Shown one piece after another: positions 56,570-64,000 of a stretch of DNA of 64,000 nt. Both the position numbers and the translations under genes were made by a program. Within the stretch, counting starts at the first letter, position 1. Each line of letters begins with the position of its first letter. Origin of the DNA: Verrucomicrobiaceae bacterium (GTDB lineage: Bacteria; Verrucomicrobiota; Verrucomicrobiia; Verrucomicrobiales; Verrucomicrobiaceae); contig JADJPW010000003.1 of assembly GCA_016713035.1 (NCBI GenBank), positions 709,491 to 773,490 of the forward strand, read 5' to 3'. The notes under the pieces were generated by a model that saw only the letters and a list, made by a program, of their open reading frames with translations, was not told the DNA's origin and searched no databases.

Positions 56570-56970
56570 AACGACCAGCCGAGTTTCTAACCGATCCTCG
56601 ATTTGAGGATGTGACGACTGGCGACGAGACCCAAAAGTTGCGACTGTTGGAGCCTCTGCATGTTTACTCGGCAGTTCTCGACCGTGAGATAATCGTGCCT
56701 GTCGGCTTTGTCTTTGAGGAGTCGATTCCTACTTTCCTCTACTCGCTCTCCCGTCCTCGTGGTGACTCCAAAAGGGCCGCGTGCGTGCACGATTGGCTCT
56801 ACGTCAATCACGGGCACCGCATGCCTAGCGGCGTGGTCATTACCGTGACTCGTCGCCAAGCGGACGATGTATACTACGAGCTTCTAAGACTCAAAGGAGT
56901 CAACCCCGTCCGTGCATGGACTCGCTGGCTCGCGCTCCGCATCGCAGGTGGCCACGCTTGGGCCACCTGA
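56566..56970 (+). CDS. DUF1353 phage protein
   Basis: 134 residues of DUF1353, a family found mainly in phages, with VGFVFEESIP, the conserved CVHDWLY (His-Asp pair) and RRQADDVYYELL. It overlaps the previous stop by 4 bases (ATGA). The His/Asp arrangement hints at a peptidase-related role in lysis, not shown. Confidence 0.8.
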   Translation: MKRPAEFLTDPRFEDVTTGDETQKLRLLEPLHVYSAVLDREIIVPVGFVFEESIPTFLYSLSRPRGDSKRAACVHDWLYVNHGHRMPSGVVITVTRRQADDVYYELLRLKGVNPVRAWTRWLALRIAGGHAWAT

Positions 56971-56974
56971 ATTT

Positions 56975-57451
56975 ATGAGAACAAAACGAACCATCGCAAA
57001 CCTCGGCAGCCTCAACAAGAAAGCCCTCGCTAAATTCGAGCCATTCCTCGCGAAGGCTGAAGCGGTCATGGCGACTAAAGGCGTGGCCATCGAAGTCATT
57101 TCCGGCCTGCGCTCATGGTCGGCCCAAGCTGCTCTGTATGCACAGGGCAGGACAAAACATGGGCGCATCGTCACGAAGGCTAGACCCGGCAGCTCATGGC
57201 ACAACTACGGCCTCGCCATCGACCTAGGCCTTTTCAAAAACGGCCTCTACCTTGACGAGAAACGTCCCGGCGAGGCTGACAGGCTCTACGCCGAGATTGG
57301 CCGGATCGCCGCAAAGCATGGTGTCGAGTGGGCCGGTAACTGGAAGTCATTCCAGGAGACGCCCCATTTCCAAGTCACCTTCGGGCTTTCGATTTCATCC
57401 GCGAGGGTAAAGATGGAGAGCGTAAACTACGACATTCAGCGGCTCGTTTGA
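56975..57451 (+). CDS. M15-family peptidase, probable endolysin
   Basis: 158 residues (ATG at 56975) of a VanY/L,D- or D,D-carboxypeptidase-type M15 domain. Zinc ligands are visible in SSWHNYGLAIDLG (His, Asp) and TPHFQ (His); VISGLRSWSAQAALYAQGR is the typical preceding helix. No signal peptide, so export would depend on a holin. It is the terminal lysis gene of the element. Confidence 0.88.
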   Translation: MRTKRTIANLGSLNKKALAKFEPFLAKAEAVMATKGVAIEVISGLRSWSAQAALYAQGRTKHGRIVTKARPGSSWHNYGLAIDLGLFKNGLYLDEKRPGEADRLYAEIGRIAAKHGVEWAGNWKSFQETPHFQVTFGLSISSARVKMESVNYDIQRLV

Positions 57452-57625
57452 GTCGCCAGTTCTTCGAGAACTCGCGCATGGAGACCAGAAGCTCTTCGCG
57501 GTTCTCTTTCTTCCAGGCTCGCACGCGCCGCTTTCCTTCTTTTTAAAACTGGCATCTTGAGCCAGCTTTTCGCGATACCACTTTGCCTTTGCGGCTCGCT
57601 GTTTTTCTGGATCGGAATAAGGCAT
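57395..57625 (-). CDS. Small basic DNA-binding-like protein, probable frameshift
   Basis: The N-terminal 30 residues (MPYSDPEKQRAAKAKWYREK) match the short basic leader seen in phage HNH-type or DNA-binding proteins. After about codon 30 the assigned frame loses character, while another frame continues RRVRAWKKENREELLVSM, suggesting one base error near 57,540. It is convergent with the endolysin and the last gene before attR. Confidence 0.45.
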   Translation of the reverse strand: MPYSDPEKQRAAKAKWYREKLAQDASFKKKESGACEPGRKRTAKSFWSPCASSRRTGDSNEPLNVVVYALHLYPRG

Positions 57626-57672
57626 GATCCAGCCAGTTTAACTCATGTTGTAATAATGTGAACTTGTGACTC

Positions 57673-57692
57673 TTTGTGGCTTTCTTTGTGTA
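57673..57692 (+). promoter_or_regulatory. Right-hand TTTGTGGCT repeat (possible integrase arm site)
   Basis: TTTGTGGCT at 57673-57681 and TTTGTGTA at 57685-57692 repeat the motif found four times by attL, 30-50 bases inside attR. Confidence 0.5.
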
Positions 57693-57721
57693 AAATGACC
57701 GTTCTCCTACTGAAATGTTTC

Positions 57722-57737
57722 ACCCGCTATGCTCCAC
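57722..57737 (+). repeat. attR core
   Basis: ACCCGCTATGCTCCAC, identical to 41857-41872; the flanking bases differ on both sides, so the repeat is exactly 16 bp. Confidence 0.92.
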
Positions 57738-57766
57738 CAAACCGCATACCCACGCAGGTCCCCGCC

Positions 57767-58561
57767 ATGAAGCGAGTTCTCCTTTTCCTGCTCCTCTTCC
57801 CTGCCCTAGCCCTATCGCGTGAAGTGCAGAGTCATGGCCTACTCTTTGAAAAATGGCTGCGGGACACATTCTTCGGCGGATATGAGCCGCAGGGCTACAC
57901 GCAGAAGTGGGACATCCCCGCCGCTGCGAATACCCAACACGGCAACATCCCCGTCAACCCAAAGGCAGCCAAACACGGCACGCCCATCGGTCTTGGTGAT
58001 GCTCTGCGCCAGTTCGACATCGACGAGCCCTTTCTCCTCATCACCGGATTCTGGCAGCAAAAGACCAAGACGGAGAAAATCTGGACCAATACCCAAGCCA
58101 TCCGCATCGAGCCTGCTACCTGGAAAAAGCTCTGGCATCCGATCACTCGCGCTGATCTGGAAAAACTCGATTCCAGCATCAAAAACAAGTCTCTGAGCCT
58201 CGAAGAAGCTCGCAAAGAGGCCCAGCGGATCAAATCCAGCCCTCCATTCACTGAAGCCGTCATTCAGGTGAATCCGAAGATTGATGGCTCTCAGCGCCGT
58301 TTGCAGTGCAGCCTGCGATTTAACGACTTTTTCGCCCATTTAGCCCCAGGAGCCGATTCGCAGCCACAGGCCACTCCTTCGATTTTCGGAGTCCCCGTGC
58401 CGAAGCGCTTCGATTCGAGCCCCGCACGATTTCCCAGTGAAAATGGTTACTTGAGGCTGCTCAAAAAGGTGAGCACATCAGCGGCCTCCTGCTCCGTCAT
58501 GGTCTGGAGCAGCCCCTCCGGCATCAGAGAGGTGGGTTGGGCCTTTTGGCTGCGAATTTGA
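57767..58561 (+). CDS. Secreted nuclease-like protein
   Basis: A signal peptide (MKRVLLFLLLFPALALS) precedes about 220 residues resembling PD-(D/E)XK restriction-type folds: HGLLFEKWLRDTFF (acidic helix), KWDIPAA (Asp), then IPVNPKAAKHG (Lys) and DALRQFDIDEPFLLITGFW. Secretion is unusual for such a fold. The frame runs 115 bases into the convergent dehydrogenase gene; a base error near 58,430 may hide the true stop. It begins 30 bases after attR, so the element separated it from tRNA-Ala. The nuclease assignment is tentative. Confidence 0.5.
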   Translation: MKRVLLFLLLFPALALSREVQSHGLLFEKWLRDTFFGGYEPQGYTQKWDIPAAANTQHGNIPVNPKAAKHGTPIGLGDALRQFDIDEPFLLITGFWQQKTKTEKIWTNTQAIRIEPATWKKLWHPITRADLEKLDSSIKNKSLSLEEARKEAQRIKSSPPFTEAVIQVNPKIDGSQRRLQCSLRFNDFFAHLAPGADSQPQATPSIFGVPVPKRFDSSPARFPSENGYLRLLKKVSTSAASCSVMVWSSPSGIREVGWAFWLRI

Positions 58562-61110
58562 GCGCGGGGAATGATAAGTGGCTGCCCCGTGGGCAGTTTC
58601 AGCGTCACATCGCCTTCACCAGGGTTCACGATGAAGCCCGTCTGCACGCTGCCGTCTTTCAGCGTGATCATCCATGTCTCATAGCCTTTTGCGATGGCTA
58701 GAGAGGGCTTTTGCAGGCTTTGTAGGATTTGCTCAGGCGTGAGTCGTGCGCCGACCTTGCTCAGATCAGGGCCAAAATCGCGGCCAGAGCCGTTGAGGAT
58801 GTGACAGGCCATGCAGGTGGCCAGTTTACCCGTCATGCTGAACAGGGCGGCACCACGCTGCGCATCGCCTTTCACCGAGAGGAGTTTTTTCGTATCCACA
58901 TTCATGCCGAGAGTCTTGATGCGCTGCTCAAAGGGCACGAAGCGCTCAAAATAGCAGGCGATTTCTGGATTCGGATGCTTGGCATGTGCGGCATCTCCTG
59001 CGCCACCGCGCAGCGTGAGCAGAGCGTCACTGGGCGTCTGCAGCGTGGCTGGTGCAGGCGGCGAGTCGCTACCTGCGGCGATCCAGTCCCATAGGAGCTG
59101 AAAGCTGCGCTGATCCACCTCACGGGCACCGATCATGGGCATGTGACCGCTGCCGCTGCGGGCGATACGGGCTAGGAGCACGCTTTGGTGAGGCTTTCCG
59201 GGTGCGATAACGCGGGCATCGGTGAGGCCGAGATCGCCGCGCACTGGTTTTTCATCGAGCAGCATCGTCTCTGCGGTGGGTAGATCCGCATTGACCATGA
59301 GTGGCACGCTACCACCGCCGTGGCGGCGATGGCAGTGGGCGCAGTTGGCGTGCAGCCAGGCACGGGCCTGGGATTCCAGATCGTCCTTGTCATGGAGCCG
59401 GTTTTTCAGCCGTGCCATGAATTCTGCGCCCACGATGTGCTCTGGCTTGTTCCCCGCGATGCTTTTGAGCTGGTCAGGCTGAAAGCCGAGGGCGAAACCA
59501 CTCCAGTTGTTGTGGCAGCGAGCACACTCCGCGCGGCCATGGATGCGCCACGGCTGTTTTTCCACGATGAATTCCTCCCCATCGGCCGCCACGAGCCGGC
59601 GTCGGTGTTTTGATCGTTCCAGCGGTAGGAATAGCCGTTCCAGGTTTCGCCATCGTAGTGGAGGAGCTGGGTTTCGAGCCGTTTGGACTTCAAGGTGACG
59701 GTGCGGGCCAAAACAGCGTCTGTGGGCCATTTTACCTCGTATTTGAAGTTCGGCGCCTTGCCGCTGACTTTGGTCTGGATGCTCTTCCCTTCTGGGAGTG
59801 CGATGAATCGCTCTGCGGTGGCACCGTCCTGCCACATGGGCTCGGCGATCTCAAATGGTAAGACTCCCTCTGCGGGCTTTTGCGCTGCGGTATCGGTGAA
59901 GAGGCCGGTTTGGCTCAATCGACGCGGGAACTGGCTGGGCTGACCGACGGCGGGATTGCGCGTGAGGCGGTAGGTGCGTGTCTCATTCTGATAATCCATC
60001 CAGTAAAGCTCACCGTCCTCACTTTGACCAAAGGTGACAATGCGGTGTGGCGTGTCGGCGATCTCCTCACGGCGGGTGACTTGTTTGCCATCATGCCAGA
60101 GTGCCCAGATTTTGCCCGTCTCATAGTCGCCGTAGATGTAGGCTCCGTGCAGCTCTGGAAAGCGAGCGCCGTGATACACGTAGCCTCCAGTGATGCTGGC
60201 GGCCTCCGTGTGCGGATGGGCAGCGACAGGTGGGATGATCTCGCCTGGGCCTTTCAGCTCGGGTTTGATGGGCTGGGAGGCCTCCATGGCACTCCAACCG
60301 TGATTACCGCCTTTTTGGATGAGGTGAATCATCTCCCATAGCTCCCAACCGACATCTCCACACCACAGACGGCCTTTGGCATCAAAGCTGATCTTCCATG
60401 GATTGCGAAAACCGAAGGCGTAAATCTCTGGCCGAGCACCTGCGGTTTGCAGAAAGGGATTATCCGCTGGGATGGCGTAGGCTTTGCCATTCTGTGCATG
60501 ATCCACATCGATGCGCAGGATGCTGGAGAGCAGGTCGGTGAGATCCTGGCCTGTATTCCGTGGATCAGGGGGCGATGGCACCTCCGCATCGCCAGTGGAG
60601 CAGTAAAGCATGCCATCTGGGCCGAACTGGAGTGAGGCACCATTGTGCCCGCCAGAGAGCCAGGAGAGCAGCACCGTCTCAGATGCGGGATCGAGCACTG
60701 GCGGATCATTCTGAGCCAGCTTGAAGCGCGAGAGCCGTGTGCCGTCCTCCACTTTATCTCCGAGGGTGTAGGTGATGAAGACGAGGCCGTTTTCCCGCCA
60801 CTGCGGATGAAAGGCGATGCCATAGGCGTGATTCACCGCTGCGTGCAGTGCCTTGAGGTCGATGAGGAGCTGCTGTGAGCCTGCATCTGGCGAGTCAGCA
60901 TAGGTGAATATCTTCCCACCATTCTCCACAGCCGCGAATCGCCGTGCGCCAGGCAGTGGGATCATCTCCAGGCATTGTGGAGTGAGATGGCGGTGAACGC
61001 AGGCTCTGCCAGAATGGCCGTGGAGCCTCCGGCGTGCCGTGAATACGGGAGGTCACCCATTGAGCAGATGCATGGAATGCGAGAGCGAGGAATACGGCGG
61101 CGCGGAGCAT
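58447..61110 (-). CDS. PQQ-type sugar dehydrogenase fused to cytochrome c, frameshifted
   Basis: Joined across frames, this secreted protein starts at ATG 61110 (signal MLRAAVFLALAFHASA; then RIHGTPEAPRPF). A soluble glucose-dehydrogenase-like propeller follows (MIPLPGARRFAAVENGGKIF; GGHNGASLQFGPDG; FGFRNPWKISFD). After a join near 59,596 come a heme/metal segment (CARCHNNW, CAHCHRRHGG) and a C-terminal cytochrome c (CMACHILNGSG). Two more shifts lie near 60,970-61,015. It probably oxidises sugars in the periplasm and passes electrons to its own hemes. Confidence 0.8.
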
Positions 61111-61176
61111 GGCGTGAATGGTAGGGAATGCGACAAATTCTGTCAGTGTTTTTCTACGCTCGTCCTTTTTGGCCCC

Positions 61177-61211
61177 AAAAAAAGCCGGAGTCGCGGTGAG
61201 GCGACTCCGGC
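61177..61211 (-). terminator. Rho-independent terminator of the isomerase gene
   Basis: On the minus strand: 11-bp stem GCCGGAGTCGC / GCGACTCCGGC (61201-61211, 61184-61194), 6-base loop, then seven T (A-run 61177-61183). Confidence 0.88.
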
Positions 61212-61241
61212 GTGAGGATGGAGGATGAATGGAGGGGCGAA

Positions 61242-62268
61242 TTACCAGCCGTGGGCGTCGCGGACCTTCATCATGGTGCCCCAGGATGGTGTTCCAGGTG
61301 GATGGCGTCTCTAGCACGGCATTGGGGAACATGCAGCCGTCCCAGCAGATGCTTTTGATACCGCGTGCAGCGGCATCCTTGAGCCAGTAGCCAGAGCACT
61401 TGACGATGTCGAGCTTACCATTGGGGTCATCGGCGCGGCAGTGTTTGCCGGTTTTGTCATGGCTGCCTGCGCCGTGCACGGTGCCGTCATTCTGGGCGAC
61501 ATGGAAGTCGATGGTCCAGGGGCGGAGGGCATCCGTCATCTTTTCATAAGCAGCGTAGAATTCTGCTTCGGAGTAGCCTTCCTTCACCAGAGCGTGCTCA
61601 GGGCATTGTAGCCCAGGTGTAGAGGTAGGTGTGGGCCAGATCAGCCTGGAAGCCGAGTGCCTCTGGCATCCCCACGCCTTCGAGGACGTCGAGCATGTCT
61701 TTCCAGGAGTGCATGCCAGCCCAGCAGATTTCACCTTCAGCCGCGAGGCGCTCACCACTGTCTTTGGCGATGGCGGCAGCTTTCTTGAAGGTATCAATGA
61801 TGCGAGCGGTGCTGGCTTTGGAGTTTTCACGCCATTTGGCCACGCCGAACTCAGCGGAGTCGATGCGAATGACACCATATTTGCGCACGCCGTGGGTGTT
61901 GAAGAGTTTTGGCGATGCGGCAGGCCATTTGACAGCGCTGGAGGAATTTCTCCTGCTGCGCATCGTCACCCATGGCGGAGTCACCGACGGTGCCTGGCCA
62001 CACAGGGGCGACGAGGGAGCCCACGGAGAAGCCCTTGGAGGCGATGAGATCGGCGATGCGCTTGATTTCATCATCGCTGGCATTCGGATCGGTGTGTGGG
62101 AGAAAAGAAGTAGTCGATGCCCTCGAACTTCTGGCCGTTCACATTCGCTGCGGCGGTGAGATCGAGCATGCGCTCGAGACCGATGGCGGGTTCTTGGCCT
62201 TCGCCGTCGCCTTTGCCGACGAGGCCGGGCCACATCGCGTTATGGAGTTTGGGTGCGGATTTGCTCAT
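61242..62268 (-). CDS. Sugar-phosphate isomerase/epimerase (xylose-isomerase-like), frameshifted
   Basis: Fragments in three frames follow one another: MSKSAPKLHNAMWPGLVGKG and LDLTAAANVNGQKFEGIDYF; DEIKRIADLIASKGFSVGSL; YGVIRIDSAEFGVAKW ... HSWKDMLDVLEGVG; SEAEFYAAYEKMTDALRPW; and GTMMKVRDAHGW at the end. Together they give about 340 residues of an AP-endonuclease-2-type TIM barrel. Metal ligands are expected in the EGEICWAGMHS and FHVAQND segments. Four or more shifts are needed, which I attribute to poor sequence. It is divergent from the Nudix gene. Confidence 0.7.
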
Positions 62269-62425
62269 GGAGTGGGTGGTAGGGAGAAATGAGGACGCGA
62301 GGTTAGCGAGTGAGATTTCAGTATGCACGAGGAAACTGGTGTTTTCTGGAGACAGTATGGAAGCAGCCATGGAGCCCCCCTGAAATCGAACTTACACACC
62401 TGGCACAGAGCCCGGTTGGAGCCTG

Positions 62426-62985
62426 GTGGAGAGCACGCTTGTTTTTGACAATCCCCATCTGCATGTGGCGCAGAATCGCTACCTCACACCCGGCAGGCAG
62501 GACAAGCCGCAGACCTGGATGGTAGCCGGTCGCAAGGCGGCGGTGGCCGTTCTTACGCCTAGCGGATGGGCGCTTCGTGCTCATCCGGCAGGAGCGGCTG
62601 CCGGTGCAGCAGACGATGTGGGAATTCCCGCCGGGCACTCGATGCGCAGGTGGTGACGCGTGATAACATCCTCTCCACCGCACACAATGAGCTGCGTGAG
62701 GAGGCCGGACTGGCGCTGGATGCCGCGACAGGGCGGATGACGCCGATGGGCTGGTTTTTTCCTTCGCAAGGATTCACCGATGAGTGCGTTTACCTTCTCC
62801 ACGCGGGACCCGGGTGCGTCAAGGAGCCAGCCGGGACCGGAGGGCAGCGAGCACATCGGCTCCGTGCGTTTCGTCGGTGCAGGAGAGCCGCGTCGGATGA
62901 TCGCGGAAAACGAGATCACCAACGCCCTGTCACTGGCGCTTTTCGCGCGGATGGCGCTTGGTTTGCTGAAGCGAAACACGGCTAG
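62426..62985 (+). CDS. Nudix hydrolase, frameshifted
   Basis: Frame pieces read FDNPHLHVAQNRYLTPGRQD, DGRFVLIRQERLPVQQTMWEF, then TAHNELREEAGL (the Nudix box core REEAG), PMGWFFPSQGFTDECVYL, and NEITNALSLALFARMALG. Combined, a protein of about 185 residues, ADP-ribose-pyrophosphatase-like. At least three single-base shifts lie between 62,540 and 62,830. The GTG at 62426 is the best visible start but is uncertain. Confidence 0.65.
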
Positions 62986-63068
62986 CTCTCCGCCCCGAAA
63001 AATCCCCCCATGTGGCAAGGCATCCTCAAAAGTATTCTCCGTTCGTGACAAGGTCGCGCTGAACCTCA

Positions 63069-63865
63069 GTGGCGAAACTGATCAAGAAAAGCCCTTCCTT
63101 AGAGCATCTGGAAGACCTGCGCACGATGATCGTGCGCATGGTCACGACGCTGGTGATCACCATCGGCACCTTTGTTTTCTACCGGGATCTGTTCAAGGTC
63201 ATCTCTCTATCCCCTGGTGCTTGCTGGGCTGTGTGCAGACATGGAGGCTGCGCGGTCCTATCTGGTGAATATCGGTGTTGCAGGCGGCCCTTTTATGATG
63301 GCGATCAATGTTTCGCTCATCACGGCGGTGATCCTTTCCTTTCCGCTGCTACTCGTCTTTCTGCTTCAGTTCATCGCCTCCCTGGACTGAAGCTGCATGA
63401 AAAAAACTGCTCTAGCCGGCTGATACCAACTCAGCTTTGAGGCTTTTTTCCTCAGTAGGGCGCTTTGCCCTGGGTCGTGCTACCAAAGGCGCTGCTCTTT
63501 CGGATCAATTCGCGGAATCCGTCGGGGCGAAGCAGATGTGGGAGATCAGTGAACTACACACCTTCCCACCACGCTTTGTTTTGGTCTTCGGGATCGCCTT
63601 TGAGCTACCGGTCTCGTCATGGCGCTGGTGAAGCTGGACATCTGAACTTCAAGATCATGAAAAACACCTGGCGGCATGCGCTGGTGGGCATCACGCTCTT
63701 TGCGACGATCATCACACCGACGCCGGATGTCTTCACGCTGATGCTGATGAGCGGCCCGCTGTTGTCCTCTATGCGATCTGCGTCTATCTGGCCTACTTGC
63801 TGGAGAAGAAGAAGGACAAAGAGGCCTATCCCGAAATACTACGCCCAAATCGAAAAGACGAGTAA
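63069..63865 (+). CDS. tatC: Sec-independent protein translocase TatC, frameshifted
   Basis: Core membrane component of the Tat export pathway. Pieces in all three frames follow in order: SLEHLEDLRTMIVRMVTTL (typical N-terminus), NVSLITAVILSFPLLLVFLLQF, GAKQMWEISE, RFVLVFGIAFELPV, WRHALVGITLFATIITPTPDVFT. Six membrane segments can be traced. About six base errors break it. GTG start at 63069. Stop at 63863-63865 applies if one A is added near 63,855, otherwise the frame ends at 63,905. It would export the twin-arginine DUF1501 proteins found in this window. Confidence 0.78.
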
Positions 63866-64000
63866 GAGCTCCGAAAAGGCCAATTCGGACGGTCTGGGAC
63901 AATGAAAACTACAATCCCTGGTCCACCGCTGGTGAAGAAAGACAGGATATGAAGGATGAAATACGGCGCCCGGCAGCTACTCCGTCTGCGCCACCGCCAG
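63866..64000 (+). CDS. Open frame running off the window edge
   Basis: One frame reads PKRPIRTVWDNENYNPW and then a Pro/Ala-rich stretch to the edge without a stop. It may be the tail of TatC or the beginning of the next gene; frame errors here prevent a decision. Confidence 0.3.

Larger units (their letters stand above)
41857..57737 (+). mobile_element. Phage-derived element integrated in tRNA-Ala
   Basis: 15,881 bases bounded by an exact 16-bp direct repeat, starting in the 3' end of tRNA-Ala and carrying a tyrosine recombinase next to attL. Cargo includes a glucosaminidase, a giant polyvalent protein, tail-fibre genes, a holin candidate, DUF1353 and an M15 endolysin. I see no terminase, portal, capsid, replication or classical repressor gene. 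Only two genes read leftward (the RHH-like regulator and a small ORF near attR). Confidence 0.92.

Overview
The window is GC-rich chromosomal DNA from a Verrucomicrobiota bacterium, most like the Prosthecobacter/Verrucomicrobium group. The evidence is paired DUF1501 and PSCyt/DUF1549/DUF1553 proteins, a DUF1080 protein, several secreted beta-propeller and FG-GAP proteins, a DUF5069 protein and a long AsmA-like protein. This taxonomic call comes from family content, not from a search.

Layout. 1-7.6 kb (minus strand): the dipeptidase pepD and a three-gene operon (secreted alpha/beta hydrolase, cytochrome-type PSD1 protein, DUF1501 protein). 7.7-13.3 kb (plus): DUF1080, mutM, glpX, a Gln/Pro-rich lipoprotein and an orphan P-loop ATPase. 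13.5-18.1 kb (minus): AsmA-like, FG-GAP and YHS-like secreted proteins. 18.2-20.8 kb: an RRM protein, then a scar zone with transposase debris, an AT-rich pilin-like gene and a VapC toxin fragment. 20.8-29.9 kb: tcdA, DUF5069, a DapA-family aldolase, an AspT-type exchanger, an MBL hydrolase, a polysaccharide deacetylase, metX and a GAF protein. 29.96-31.51 kb: an IS4-type insertion sequence with 20-bp inverted repeats. 31.5-32.7 kb: a lipoprotein gene, then an IS110 transposase fragment with a structured non-coding leader, lying against the last codons of a lost DUF1501 gene. 32.8-41.7 kb: a glycosidase-like protein, another DUF1501 gene, an ECF sigma / membrane protein / PDZ operon, dnaB and a Sel1-repeat protein.

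41.86-57.74 kb is an integrated phage-derived element of about 15.9 kb. It sits in the 3' end of tRNA-Ala(GGC) and is bounded by a 16-bp direct repeat. It carries a tyrosine recombinase, two small secreted proteins, a ribbon-helix-helix-like regulator, a glucosaminidase, a giant polyvalent protein of about 2,300 residues (read in pieces because of frameshifts), a collagen-like tail fibre, a chain of start/stop-overlapping small genes, a membrane/coiled-coil holin candidate, DUF1353 and an M15 endolysin. I see no terminase, portal, capsid or replication gene, so it is either a deletion derivative or a satellite-like element.

57.7-64 kb returns to the chromosome: a secreted nuclease-like protein, a PQQ-dehydrogenase/cytochrome c fusion, a sugar-phosphate isomerase, a Nudix hydrolase and tatC. 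The last four are broken by many single-base frameshifts. Isolated frameshifts, often next to short homopolymers, also occur at about 25.27, 34.51, 36.37, 37.83, 49.05, 49.73, 52.01 and 53.24 kb. Most look like sequence errors rather than pseudogenes, and they are worst towards the right edge. Gene spans given for these loci join the frames.
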